From JBGSUZ01 sp964404895 (GTDB taxonomy: Bacteria > Bacillota > Clostridia > Peptostreptococcales > Acidaminobacteraceae): DNA of 64,000 nucleotides. Numbering within the stretch: position 1 is the stretch's first letter; each line of letters opens with the position of its first letter. Positions 52,238 to 63,700 of this stretch are shown here, one piece after another. A program made the position numbers and the translations under genes. The notes under the pieces were generated by a model. It did no database searches and was not told the DNA's origin. It saw only the letters and a list, made by a program, of their open reading frames with translations. The stretch is from positions 1 through 64,000 of the forward strand of contig CAYOLV010000003.1 in the NCBI GenBank assembly GCA_964404895.1, given 5' to 3'.

Positions 52238-55200
52238 TTAGTTCCTCCAGTAAAAAATATCGTTGCTTTTTCAACTGCATTTGATATATAATCTGCCGCA
52301 CTTCCATCTACAATTTTAAATATTCCTTGATCAATTGTACTAATCTTGATATAGGGACTTGCACCATGTCTACCTCCGCCTGGAGAAATTTGGACTTGTG
52401 AAATATTCATCCCATTTCCAGTATTATGAATTTCGATGATTTGTGCGCCCGATGAAGACTTAGTAGAATTTCGAATGGTTACATCATAACCTTGATCGTA
52501 CAAAACCTCTGCTATTTCATCCGCATTCTTACCGCTAAACCAGTTTAGATTGCTTTCGATACTTTCTTTAGTTACTTTTCCATTTTTAAAGATGGCCTCT
52601 ATACCAGTTTCTGCAACTGTACTTTTTATTACTGTAGTACTAACAGCCTTTGTTGTTGTAGTAGAAAAAGCTTTTATAACAGCTTTTTGAGATACAGCTT
52701 TAATCAGTCCAAATCCCGTAACCGCCATATCAATTGTAACTGCAACATCTACTGCTTTTATATATTTCTTTTGACTCTCCTTTCCAAAGGGATCTACACC
52801 TCCATTTGATCGTGCTTTATCACTTTCACTAATGGTATAGTTTGCAGCCCAATCTGGAGTGTCACTTGGTTTAGCAGGTACTTTGTTAATATCTTTGGGT
52901 TTCAGAGTAGTGATAATATCAATGCTTTTAGAAGATCCATTTTCAACATACTTTGAAACCGTTACTGCATCAAGTTTTATAGTCCCCTTATTAGTAACTG
53001 CTACTAAGTTCGCAGTATTTGCATTTTTAACATAAGTTTCAATTAGTTCATTCCCTTTGTTGTCCTTTAGTAATTCTTTACGCGCGGCTTCTGCTAGATT
53101 ATGCAGCTTCGCTTTTTCACTTGTGCTTGCTGAATTGTAATCGCTGCTACTACGAACAATCACAGCCATTAGTTGCTCATTGTTTAATTTGGCTAAATCT
53201 TTTTCTGTAATTTTACCAGTGTTTATTTTAGTATCTATAGACTCAGCCTGAGCTTTAATCTTTTTCTTCGCAACAGGACCAGGTGTAGACCCGCCACCAT
53301 CATCTTCCCTTCGATCAATCTTATGCCCTGTAGGATCCGTATACCTAATCGGATTGTTCACACAATAACTATACAAATTCAAACTCAGCGGATCATTCGC
53401 CTGACCCCTATAAGTATCCTCTTGAAGGAACCTTGCAATGGCTGGGTCGTACATACGGCAATTGAGGTAATAAAGCTTCGTCTCTTCGTCGTACTCATAC
53501 CCTCGGTATTTGAGGGTGGACTTGGACTTGCCTGGGGTTATGGCTTGGTTGGCTGCGTCTACGGTTTCCAGAACGTTACCAAAGGCGTCGTAGTAGTATT
53601 TCTCTACGAGGTTGCCGTTTCTATCGCTTAGGGCTGTGACGTCTCCTTCTCCATTGTATAACAGGAAGTATTTTTGTCCATCTATCTCTCTGGAAATTGC
53701 CGCGGTGCCGCTTATGTTTCTGGAAAGGAGTTTACCCCTAGAGTCCATTTCTAGGGCGATGTCGTTGCCGAGACGCACATATCTAATGGTCTTCTTGTCC
53801 CCTTTTTTCTGGGTGGTCTTTTCAATCCGTTGTCCTTCGCCGTTGTATTTATAGGTGACGATGGTGTCTCCTGATTTAGTTCGGATAAGTTGATTGAAGA
53901 CGTTGTATTCATTCACGTTGTTAGCTTCAAAGAATACTTTTGCTGACTCACCTGAGTAAGACTCTCCTGAAATATACATCCCAAAAGATGGTTTTGCTGC
54001 TGGGTCTGCCTTTTGAGTATGTTCCATGTTGGTGTAGAGTTGGTTCCCATTATTGTCATAAATATACTTTAAACTTTCCTCTTTGCCTGTGCCCATGTCC
54101 ACGTTAACCACTTCCATGAGGCGGTTTTGAGGGTTGTATTTGTATTTTTTGACGGTGAGGGTACCTTTGTCTTCTATAACTTCTCGGACTCGGTTCCCTG
54201 CTTTGTCGTACTCATATTCTACGTTTTTGCCTGAGGGTTCGGTAACGGTTTTCAGGCGGCTTAATGCGTCGTAAGTGTACTTAGTGGTGCCTTTGCTGTC
54301 GGTTTTAGTCAACATGTTTCCACATGGATCGTAGGTGTAATCAAAGGTATTGATCACGCTTGACCCTGCTGTGTTGCTGACTTTTTTAAGAGTTAAGTCT
54401 GGGTTGTATTCAAACTTTTGCTGAATAGTGCCCGGGTAGTTCAGGCGTAGGAGCGCGCCGTTGTCTGCATATTCGTAACTGGCTGTGTCTGCGCCGTCTA
54501 TGACTTTTGAGAGTCTGCCGTTTTGGTCGAATACTTTTTCGAAGACATTACCTTGAAGGTCTATGGTGACTTCTTTGTTTTCTCCTGGGGTGAGTCCTGC
54601 TGTTATATCGTATTCGAAACTACTTGAACCCAGTTTAGCGTGGCTTTTCTGAACCGTTCTGTTCATAAAGTCATAAGAACGAATGACTTCTTCGCTGTTG
54701 TTTTTGGAAATGGTTAGATTGCCGTTGCCGTCAAAAGCTTGTTGAATGGTTTCGCTTCCGCTGGTTGTTTTAATGGTGCGGTCAAGTAAGTCGTAGCTGT
54801 AAACGAAAATATTGCCGTTACGGTCTTTGGTGCTCTTAACCGTTCCGTTTGGATTGTATTCATAGTTCACTGTCATGGCATCGTTAAAGATTTCTTTCCC
54901 GTTTTTCACAGTGACGCCGCTTGGGTCAATGCGTTTGACCACTTGATTCTTAGCGTTGTATTTTAGGGTGGTTGTATTGCCATTACCATCGGTTTGAGAA
55001 ATCATGTTGCCATTCAGGTCGTATGAATAGCTGGTGTGCTCGTCTAGAGCGTTGATGACTTCTGTCAGTCTGTCCAGTTCGTCAAAGACAAATTGGGTCG
55101 TGTTGCCCAGTTCATCTTTGGTGGAGGTGAGTCTGCCTTTAAGGTCGTAGGCACTCTTTTTCCAGTATAGTTTTGAGTCATCTGCCGTCTCGGCTACTGG

Positions 55201-58200
55201 GGCTCTTCTTGACTGGGCTATGAGTCTGCCATCTAGGTCGTATTTGTACTTCACGGCGTTTCCTAGGGCGTCTACTGACAGGGTTTGCTTATGGTCTGCG
55301 TCGTAGCTGAGTTGTTCAATGACTTTGCCTAGGGCGTCTTTCTTCTCGGTGAGTCTGTTGAAGTCATCGTATGAGAAGACTAGGGTGTTGCCAAACCGAT
55401 CTGTTTCAGACAGTTTGTTGTTGTTCAGGTCGTATTGGTATTTGACCAGGGTTACTGTTTTTGTTTTTTCTTTGTCTGATTTTTGTACGGCGACTAATCG
55501 GTTCAGGGTGTCGTATTGGTACTTGGAAGTGTCTCCATTTGGAGATGTTTCACTCACTTTGTTGCCTACAAGGTCATAGCTCATTTCCTGTAAGTACTCT
55601 TTTTTAGCGTTTTCTGAGCGGATCACTTGTTTGATGACTTGCTCTTGTTGGTTGTAGGTGAGGATTGTCTCTTTGCCGTTAGTGTCGCTTTGGACGACGG
55701 GTTTGCCACTTAGGTTGTAGAGGTATTCTTTAACGTAAAGGTCGCTTTCAGCAACTTGTGGCTCTGTCACACTGAGGAGCCAGCCGCTTTTGCCGTAAGT
55801 GTACTTGGTTGAATTTCCGTTACCGTCTACACTTTCTACTACTTGTCCCACAAGGTTATAAAGATTTTTGCCTAAAATCACTTCTGGTTCTTGTGTGGAT
55901 TTTCTCTTTCCCTGAGCAGTGACGTTTGAATTGACGTCGTAGTAAGTGGTGCTGACTTGTCCGTAGGCGTCTATTTCTTCTGTCTTTCTGCCGAAACCAT
56001 CATAATTGATTTTTACCGCGTAGTTTTTACTATTCTTTTGGGCTTCTGGGGTTCTGATGGTTTTAACTTGGTTGTCTGGTGTGTATGTGTATGTGGTACC
56101 ATACGCCTTTTTAAGACGCTCGTCGAAACTGCCTCCTGCGGCATTTTTCCATGCTTCACCTGTGACTTCTTTGGTAACGTTCCCATTTTTGTCAAAGGCC
56201 GCTGCGTAAACTACCAATTCTTTGAGTTTGCTGTCTGCTTTGTCTAGGTAAATGTCTTTAGATAGATACTTGTTGCCGTTTTCGTTGTATCTGAACTCAC
56301 TTCGCTTTGATGTTGAAAAATCATAAGCTTCGATGTTGTTCAGGTCGAGATTTTCGACTTTGACATTGGCAGGGGAAATTGAGGTGATTACGTTGCCTGC
56401 TAAGTCATACTTGTAAAGTTTTGCTACGTTTTGCAGCGTACTGACCCCATTTACAAGGGTTTCTAATTGTTGAACTTCTCCAATTCGTTGATTGAGTTTA
56501 TTGTAATAGAATTTTGTTGTTTTGCCATTTAACTCTGTTTGTTCTACCACATTGCCCATTAAGTCGTATTTGATTTTCTTGGTACCGTCCACCAAATCAC
56601 CATTTGCATTGGTGAGCTTGGTTCTAGTTAGAACAGGTCGGTTCATGTTGTCATATTCGCAGTAGATTTTCTGACCGTCTGCTTTAGCAATCTGCGTCAC
56701 ATTTCCATTTTTATCCAAAACATACTTCTCAGAGAGTTTAACTTCTCCTGATTTGTTTATCGTTCCAACTTTGAGTTCACTGCCGTTGACGTATTGATTG
56801 GTTGCAACTTTCTCTCCAAAGCCGTTGTATTCATAAGTGGTCTTTCGGGTATTTTTGCTGTCTACTTTGGTGAGTTCGCTGACTAATCGACCCACTTCAT
56901 CGTATTTATACTCTGTGACTGCCCCGTTTAAGACTTCTTTTTTAGTAACTTGATTGTTTCTATTGTAAACACGTCTTTCGATTCGCTTTTGATCGTTGTC
57001 AGATTTATAGTGGAGTCTGACTAAATCTATTGACCGTGCTTCTTCAATGGTATTGCCGTTAGGGTCGTATTTGTAAGAGGTGTAGCTGTATAGACCGTCT
57101 TCAATAGGCAGCCAAATTTCTGCAGGTCTGCCAAGGCCATCGTACACATAATGTTTTGTTGCGCCGTTATAGTCTGTACTGCTTTGTAGGAGCCCGTCTT
57201 TGGTGTAGGTATTGGTGAGCTCGCTGCCGTCTTGGCGCTTTTGTTTGATTTCTCTTCCTGAGTAATCTGATACCAAAGTATAGGTGGTAAATAGAGTCGT
57301 TTCTTCAGCGGCGCCATTTACGTCTTTATAAACTTCTTGGTTGAGCCACTGCTTGACTTTCTTTTCGTGAATGCCTTTTTTAACTTGGTCTTCTGTTGGG
57401 GTCGGGTAGCTTACAGATTCTAGCATAATACCTTTACTATTCGCTAAGTCTGTGATGTTTTTATAGAAAACTCGGTCTAAGGGTCTGTCAATAAAGTCAT
57501 ATGAATAGATATAGCTCGTCCCATTTGGAAGTGTTTCTTTCGTCTTATTGCCATAGATGTCATATTCATACAGATACTTGCCACCGTCTGGCATTACTTT
57601 TTCTTTAAGATTTCCAGCGCTGTCATAAGAATAAACTGTATTCTCTACTTTAGACGTGTAGTCTCCGCCGTTTGAAGGGGTTACTTGATCAAACTCTGGC
57701 TTGTATGCCTTAGGTTCTACACTTAAAAGGACTCTGCCTTCAAAGTCGTATAACATTCTTGTGACTTTTGTGGTGCTCTCGTAAGTTTCTGTCTGTTTAA
57801 CTAAATGTCCTGCTGGGTCATAGGTATAGTCTACTTCTGAACCGTCTTGTTTCTTCGTTTTCATTAACCAGCCAATGCTGTTATAGAAATATTCTGTGAC
57901 CATGCCCTCTGGGTCAATCACTTTGCTTTGGTTGCCCTGATTGTCATAGGTATATCTGAAAACGTTGCCGTTAGGGTCAATTTTTTCTTTGATTAGCCCG
58001 TTGATTTTAATGCCCAGTCTTTCTTTTTCAACTTCATTGTAGTATCTGTACTCTACAATTTCATATTTTGACCGATCACTGCTATCTGAATAGCTGCTGG
58101 TGCCGTCGAAAGGTCTCACTTCTTTTAAGAGTAATTGTTGGCTGTCATCGTATACAAAGAACTTGCGCTTGCCCGTTTCCGAGACTTGTTCAATCAGATT

Positions 58201-60699
58201 ATTTGAACTGTCATAGGCGAAGGTTTTCGTGCTCTTGTCGGGGTTGATGGTTTTTACAACGTTGCCATTTGCGTCTCTCACATATTCGGTCACATTGCCG
58301 TATATGTCTTTAGTGGTTTTAACATCGCCAAAACGGTTACGCCCTTCTGGGTCTAGGAAATAGGTTGTTGCTTCTGATAGAGATTTCCCTGCGGCGTCTG
58401 TAATGAGGGTGTTTATGGTGTATTTGTCTGTGTCGTAGGTAATTTCAAATTTTCTGCCCCCGTTGTCTGTGACTACGGTTTTATTCCCGCCTGGGAAGGC
58501 ATAAGTGGAAACTTTTCTTTGGCTGTTGGTAAACTGGGTGACTCGGTTGGTTTCCGTGCTGACTTCATAAATAACGCTTTCAACGACATTTCCATAGGAG
58601 TCTAGGACGCTGGTGAGGCGGGCTTGTCCGTCGTAAGTATATTTTCTGCTTTGTCCCGCAAGTCCCTTAACTTCTGTCAGTTGCCCGTTGGTATAGCTGA
58701 AATTGATTTCTCTGTTTTCTGGTAACACAATTTTGCTAATGCGGTCGTCTGTATACTTAATATCGTATACACGGCCTGAAGCGTCTGTTACCTTGCTCAC
58801 ATGACCAAGGGCGTCTTTTATTTCGATGGTGAGGCGATTGCCTGATCGGTCTACCATGGCTGTTAAGAAGGTGTTGGTGTACTCATAGCTGTATTGGTCT
58901 GGTGTGGTCAGGGTGTAATTATTTGCTCCAGTGCTGACCAATTTGCTTCTAGAATCATAAGCTTCAAAGGTATTTGAAGGGGTCTTTTTAAAGACTTGTA
59001 CTTTACCATTTGGAAGCTTTGCTACCATTAACTCGGCGTTGTCTGTGTCTGGCTTAATGCTGCCCTCAAAGCCAAATGTCCAACCTCTACCCATGGATTG
59101 AACACTTCTGTCATCTTTTGAGTTGTAAGTTCTTGTGAAGTTGACGTCAAAGCCTGGGGAGTCTACGCTGAGGTCGGTGTAGGCGTTAGAGTAGTTACCC
59201 GTTGCCGCATTGACCCCAGGTTCACCAAAGTGAATGGCTTCAATGAGTTTGGCAGAGACATTTAAGCCGAAGGCGTTTACTTTTGAATTTCCTTCTACTC
59301 CTTGGCTGGTTTCTGTGCCTGTTGCTCGGTTTTGTGAGTATGTCCCACTGTTTTGATTTTCTGTATTTACATATTCACCTTCTGAATTCAGATTTCTCGC
59401 ATTTAAAAATCTGCCCGATGGGATTTGGTCTTTAAGGCTTTCACTGACCGTTGTTTGATCAAGAATCAGCTTTCTCAAAGTTTCGGCGTCTATTTCATTT
59501 CTTGTGCCTAAAATTCGGATCGCTATGCCTGTCACAGAGGCGGCTGAGTAAGACGAACCTTGTGCCAGTAAATATTTATTGTTTGGTGCAAGGGTTCTAG
59601 TGAAATTGCCTGTAGCGATCATGTCTACTGCCTTGCCGTAATTGGAATAGTTGGCAAGTGTGCCTTCTTGACCCATTGCCCCAACTGTCAAAACATTTGA
59701 AAGCTCGTAAGAGGCTGGGTATACAGGGTTTTCGTCAAGGTTTTGACCCTTGTTCCCTGCGGCTGTAATGAAGAGGATTCCGCTGTCTTTCATTGCCGCT
59801 TTGAGTGCTACGTTGTTTTCAGAGCTACCAAAAGAAGCGTTGATGACTCTAACACCAAGCTTTTTAGCATATTCAATGGCCGCTATGGCGTCTGAAGTAT
59901 AACCTTCTTTGCCATTCATGAATTTTAGGGGCACAATGACGGCATTGGATTTGCCTTCACTGTTAATCATGCCTGCTTGTTTGGCAATCAGTCCTGCTAC
60001 CTGTGTGCCGTGGGTTTCGTCTGCGAATTCGTCGTAAACGGTATTGTCATTGTTGAAGAAATCCCATCCGTTCACGTCATCAATGTAGCCATTGCCGTCA
60101 TCATCGACTAAATTGTTTGGAATTTCAAAGGGATTTTTGTAAATATTCAGAGCTAGGTCTCTGTGATTAAGGTCTACACCTGAGTCTAGAACGCCCACTA
60201 GAACGGCTTTGGTTTCTTGTGTATTTGTTGTCTCCTCTTGTGACGCGTTTGTTGTGTTTTTCGAAGTGCCTGTTAAGTTCTCCCCGTTACCCGTTTCAGC
60301 ACTGTAGGCCTTTAAAGGGTAGTTTGGGCTGACTTCTTTAATATATGGGCACTTCTTGAGCTTTAAAATGATTTCTGCACTTTTAGAAGGGTCTTCCAAT
60401 TGGATAATTACATAATTTCCAACCTGTTTCTTTGAAGTGATTTGTCCTGAAAACTGACTTTTAAGAAACTGGCTGCATTCTCCAAGTCTTCCTTCTTCAA
60501 CGTAGATAATCAGTTCAGACTTAGACGCCTTCACTTCTTCTGCCACTTGTGTTTTATAGCTTTCTTTATCTATATGATTTCGTTGTATATTTTTCATCAT
60601 ATCGCTCTCGGCGAAAGATGGATCTCCAAATGGAAGTACGCTGCTAAACAGCATCATGGCTGCCAGTGCGGCACTTAGATTTTTACTAAATCTTTTCAT
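52234..60699 (-). CDS. Giant secreted subtilisin-RHS polymorphic toxin
   Basis: 2821 residues. A signal peptide (1-30) precedes an I9-like propeptide (about 58-130) and an S8 protease (about 165-435) with D172 (GVLDSGVD), H230 (DETHGTQVAG), N316 (AAGN) and S383 (GSSYSA) all intact. A DUF6531/RHS entry region (about 485-560, DSPGFDVNFTRTYNS) is followed by more than 30 YD/RHS repeats, then the RHS-associated core (RMYDPAIARFLQEDTYRG, YSYCVNNPIRYTDPTGH, ending about 2459). The final 362 residues are a variable C terminus whose end (SPGGGRHGASPYIKIST...GIFKIVDG) looks like a small RNase/BECR-type toxin, tentatively. It is secreted and probably wall- or surface-associated. Confidence 0.92.
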   Translation of the reverse strand: MKRFSKNLSAALAAMMLFSSVLPFGDPSFAESDMMKNIQRNHIDKESYKTQVAEEVKASKSELIIYVEEGRLGECSQFLKSQFSGQITSKKQVGNYVIIQLEDPSKSAEIILKLKKCPYIKEVSPNYPLKAYSAETGNGENLTGTSKNTTNASQEETTNTQETKAVLVGVLDSGVDLNHRDLALNIYKNPFEIPNNLVDDDGNGYIDDVNGWDFFNNDNTVYDEFADETHGTQVAGLIAKQAGMINSEGKSNAVIVPLKFMNGKEGYTSDAIAAIEYAKKLGVRVINASFGSSENNVALKAAMKDSGILFITAAGNKGQNLDENPVYPASYELSNVLTVGAMGQEGTLANYSNYGKAVDMIATGNFTRTLAPNNKYLLAQGSSYSAASVTGIAIRILGTRNEIDAETLRKLILDQTTVSESLKDQIPSGRFLNARNLNSEGEYVNTENQNSGTYSQNRATGTETSQGVEGNSKVNAFGLNVSAKLIEAIHFGEPGVNAATGNYSNAYTDLSVDSPGFDVNFTRTYNSKDDRSVQSMGRGWTFGFEGSIKPDTDNAELMVAKLPNGKVQVFKKTPSNTFEAYDSRSKLVSTGANNYTLTTPDQYSYEYTNTFLTAMVDRSGNRLTIEIKDALGHVSKVTDASGRVYDIKYTDDRISKIVLPENREINFSYTNGQLTEVKGLAGQSRKYTYDGQARLTSVLDSYGNVVESVIYEVSTETNRVTQFTNSQRKVSTYAFPGGNKTVVTDNGGRKFEITYDTDKYTINTLITDAAGKSLSEATTYFLDPEGRNRFGDVKTTKDIYGNVTEYVRDANGNVVKTINPDKSTKTFAYDSSNNLIEQVSETGKRKFFVYDDSQQLLLKEVRPFDGTSSYSDSSDRSKYEIVEYRYYNEVEKERLGIKINGLIKEKIDPNGNVFRYTYDNQGNQSKVIDPEGMVTEYFYNSIGWLMKTKKQDGSEVDYTYDPAGHLVKQTETYESTTKVTRMLYDFEGRVLLSVEPKAYKPEFDQVTPSNGGDYTSKVENTVYSYDSAGNLKEKVMPDGGKYLYEYDIYGNKTKETLPNGTSYIYSYDFIDRPLDRVFYKNITDLANSKGIMLESVSYPTPTEDQVKKGIHEKKVKQWLNQEVYKDVNGAAEETTLFTTYTLVSDYSGREIKQKRQDGSELTNTYTKDGLLQSSTDYNGATKHYVYDGLGRPAEIWLPIEDGLYSYTSYKYDPNGNTIEEARSIDLVRLHYKSDNDQKRIERRVYNRNNQVTKKEVLNGAVTEYKYDEVGRLVSELTKVDSKNTRKTTYEYNGFGEKVATNQYVNGSELKVGTINKSGEVKLSEKYVLDKNGNVTQIAKADGQKIYCEYDNMNRPVLTRTKLTNANGDLVDGTKKIKYDLMGNVVEQTELNGKTTKFYYNKLNQRIGEVQQLETLVNGVSTLQNVAKLYKYDLAGNVITSISPANVKVENLDLNNIEAYDFSTSKRSEFRYNENGNKYLSKDIYLDKADSKLKELVVYAAAFDKNGNVTKEVTGEAWKNAAGGSFDERLKKAYGTTYTYTPDNQVKTIRTPEAQKNSKNYAVKINYDGFGRKTEEIDAYGQVSTTYYDVNSNVTAQGKRKSTQEPEVILGKNLYNLVGQVVESVDGNGNSTKYTYGKSGWLLSVTEPQVAESDLYVKEYLYNLSGKPVVQSDTNGKETILTYNQQEQVIKQVIRSENAKKEYLQEMSYDLVGNKVSETSPNGDTSKYQYDTLNRLVAVQKSDKEKTKTVTLVKYQYDLNNNKLSETDRFGNTLVFSYDDFNRLTEKKDALGKVIEQLSYDADHKQTLSVDALGNAVKYKYDLDGRLIAQSRRAPVAETADDSKLYWKKSAYDLKGRLTSTKDELGNTTQFVFDELDRLTEVINALDEHTSYSYDLNGNMISQTDGNGNTTTLKYNAKNQVVKRIDPSGVTVKNGKEIFNDAMTVNYEYNPNGTVKSTKDRNGNIFVYSYDLLDRTIKTTSGSETIQQAFDGNGNLTISKNNSEEVIRSYDFMNRTVQKSHAKLGSSSFEYDITAGLTPGENKEVTIDLQGNVFEKVFDQNGRLSKVIDGADTASYEYADNGALLRLNYPGTIQQKFEYNPDLTLKKVSNTAGSSVINTFDYTYDPCGNMLTKTDSKGTTKYTYDALSRLKTVTEPSGKNVEYEYDKAGNRVREVIEDKGTLTVKKYKYNPQNRLMEVVNVDMGTGKEESLKYIYDNNGNQLYTNMEHTQKADPAAKPSFGMYISGESYSGESAKVFFEANNVNEYNVFNQLIRTKSGDTIVTYKYNGEGQRIEKTTQKKGDKKTIRYVRLGNDIALEMDSRGKLLSRNISGTAAISREIDGQKYFLLYNGEGDVTALSDRNGNLVEKYYYDAFGNVLETVDAANQAITPGKSKSTLKYRGYEYDEETKLYYLNCRMYDPAIARFLQEDTYRGQANDPLSLNLYSYCVNNPIRYTDPTGHKIDRREDDGGGSTPGPVAKKKIKAQAESIDTKINTGKITEKDLAKLNNEQLMAVIVRSSSDYNSASTSEKAKLHNLAEAARKELLKDNKGNELIETYVKNANTANLVAVTNKGTIKLDAVTVSKYVENGSSKSIDIITTLKPKDINKVPAKPSDTPDWAANYTISESDKARSNGGVDPFGKESQKKYIKAVDVAVTIDMAVTGFGLIKAVSQKAVIKAFSTTTTKAVSTTVIKSTVAETGIEAIFKNGKVTKESIESNLNWFSGKNADEIAEVLYDQGYDVTIRNSTKSSSGAQIIEIHNTGNGMNISQVQISPGGGRHGASPYIKISTIDQGIFKIVDGSAADYISNAVEKATIFFTGGTK
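53323..54680 (-). repeat. RHS core repeat block, copy 1 (in the expressed gene)
   Basis: 1358-bp block of the giant gene, matched by copies 2 and 3. It ends at the DPTGH codons, exactly where the three C termini become unrelated. Confidence 0.9.
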
Positions 60700-60774
60700 A
60701 TTGCCTCCCTGTTCTTTCGTGTTATTGTTTGTGAAATATTTCGTTTTAGGGTTTTCTCTATTTTCTAAGAATGC

Positions 60775-63700
60775 CTATTCTTCCATTTTTTCTTTCACCG
60801 CTGAATCAGAAGTATTTTTAACGACTTCATCGATAAAGACGGTATACGAGATGTATGAACCACCGTAGACTTTAGACTTAAATTTAATGTTATTCACTAC
60901 CCCTGACCACATATTGCCAAAGGCGATGCCCTTTTTAACTCTAAAGATGATTTTCCCCGGTTCAAAGGAAACGATTTCTATTTCAGTTCCAGCAATTTTC
61001 CCAGGTTTTAATTCTTTGTCAGTGGTATAACCACAAAGGTCTGTAACCTCAAGGGCGCCCGGGTTATACGTTACTTGGAGTTCATATTTTTCAAAGTCCA
61101 CAATATTGGAAGCCGTGAGACCTAAATCGATTTCTTTATTCTTTTCGCAGTTGGCTTTAATGGCGTTATTCACAATAAGGCTTGACCACTGACCTGTGCC
61201 AATCATGTTGATGCCACGTATTTTGTAGGCTTGTTCTACGTTTAAAACGCCACGTTGTCTGTAGAAGTTTCTGTTGCCAATATTGACAGTGTTAAAACTG
61301 CCATCAGGATTTTGTACAGCAACTTCGTAGTGGTCTACTGAATCGTTTAATAACCAGCTTAAGGTTGCAAAGTAAGTCGAGTTCTCAACCGCAATATTTT
61401 TAGGCGATGTAGGAACACCTGGCAAAGTCGTAATGGTTACTGCCTCTGACCATTCGCTAAATGCATATTGATTTTTTGCCCTGACTCGGTAAATATGGGT
61501 GCTAAAGGGTTCTACTTGCTCGTCTGTGTATTTATTCTTGTCGTTAGATTCAACGGTCACTCCGTCCACTTCTACCTCATAGAGAAGATCCTCGTCTATT
61601 TCAGCAGGGTCCCATGTGAGTACGATGGATTTAGATGAAGCGGCACTGCTGACGTTGACAGGGACTTGTGGTATTTTGGAAATACCTTCAATGCTGATTG
61701 GCTTAGACCAAGCACTGCTCCCCTTAGAACTCACCGCCGCAAAGCTGTAATTTTTCACCTCTTTAGCGCCGAGCCCCTTTACTTCATATTTAGGTTCTTT
61801 TAATGTGATGCCAAGGTCTACGCCGTCTTGCATGACTTTGTATGACTCTGCCCCGAGAATGGGTTTCCAGCTGACTAAGAAACCTTGTGGCGTTTCGGTA
61901 ACTTTATCCATTTTAGGGGTTTTTAAAAGCATGGTCTTTGCCGTGCCCGATGCAATAACCCTGCTGTTCTCAAACTCATCTATTGCTGAAATTGTAAAAT
62001 CGTATTGAGTGTCTGGATTTAGCGAGCCCCGTATGCAGAAATTGCTTTCTCCATTGTTGATGACGTGCCCGCCGTTGTAACTGATTTCGTACCTCAACGC
62101 GTTCAGTACAGGTTCCCATGTGAGAATAATAGAGTCGTCTGTACTGGACACTGAATATTTAGCCTCATTGAGTGTGGCTGGAAGTGGATTTCTAGTGGTT
62201 TTTAAAATAACTCGCTCCGACCACTGACTGTAACCTTCTGAGTTCATATTTCTCACTCTGTAAATATGACGGCTATTTGGTGGTAGATTGGTATGTTTAA
62301 AACTCAATTCTTTCCCGACGCTATAAACTTCACCATCGGCTTCAACTTGATAACCCGTTGCCTCTGGTGTAGCTTCCCATTTCAGGGTGATGGCGTAGTT
62401 GTCCAACTCGCTTGCACTTGTTAATACTTTTGGCGCCATTGATCCTTTTTTCTTTGTGGTGAAATAATCTTTGAAAGCTTCACTTTCACCGAAACTGTAG
62501 CGTACAACAATTTCGATGGTGTAATTAGTATTGGGCTGAAGCTTATCAATACTCACGCTTGTTTTATTGGTAGGAAATTCGTTTACTACAGTTGTGCCAC
62601 TCAATAATTTAAGGTTGTAACTGACGGCGTCTTTTAATGGCTGCCAAGATACCGTTGCATCACTTTCCCCTATTGAAATTTCTGCAGCTGCCAGTTTTAC
62701 AGGTTTGTATTCGGTGACATTGGTTTGTACTGGCGTGGAGGCCGCTGTAAGTACCTTCTCGGTATTTCTAGCATATGCTCGAACGGTGTAGCTTTTGCTT
62801 GGATCTAACAAAGCATCCATTGCTGTTATTTTTTTATTTCCAAGGGATTGCCAATTAGTTGCTGCATTAGGTGCAATCAATCTGCCTTGGCTGTCTACAT
62901 CTTTTTCAACCCCTGTTGAATCTGTAACGACGATTCTATATTCTGTCTGGGGTGGATTATTGTCTGTTATATCAATTATAATTTGCTTTTCCTTGGTCAT
63001 TTCCACTTTTAGTTCTGGGACTGTTGCCAATGTATATTTTTCTTTTGTATATTCACTGATAAGGTCTCTATTGTTTTTTGCTCTGGCAGTAATGGTATAT
63101 AAAGTGTTGGGCTGAAGATCTACCAAGTTCATTTGGTAATTATTGCCTGAATTAGGAGCTGACCACGGTTGGTTTGAAAAACTTGTCCCAGACTGTTTGA
63201 CTTCAATACTATAAGGCGCAGCGTGGAGCGGATAAGGTGACAGGTCTCCTGCTGCGGTGAAACTTAGCTGATTGTTTGTGGCGGATATGTTAATGATGTT
63301 GACTTTGTTTGCTGCTATTTTTTCAACATTCAAGACTTTTATGACTGATTTATAGTCGGCACTATCCTGTGCCCATATTTTGAGCTTGTACATACCGACA
63401 GGAACGTCTTCGCCAAGGAGAATCTCAAATCGAAATGGCTGATCTGCTGCAGTAGGAACTACTTTAGGTGCGACAATACCCGATTTAATCACATTCCCTA
63501 CAGCACTTTCTAAGCTGTATTGAACGCCTACAGTTTGAAATTTTTCTAAATCGTTGAAAGTACCACTAATAGGCATAGTCGCAGTTCTATAGTGGATGAC
63601 ATTTTCCGCTTCTTTCAAATTAAGTGTTGGGTCATTAAATTTTCTTTCGACGTTTAGGACTTTCACGACAGATTTATAACCTATGTTGTCTTGCGCCCAC

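Noticed and set aside
53612..53854. 80-residue plus-strand frame repeated identically at 47883, 50766 and 53612
   Set aside because: It is the antisense shadow of the RHS core blocks; it repeats only because the blocks are repeats.
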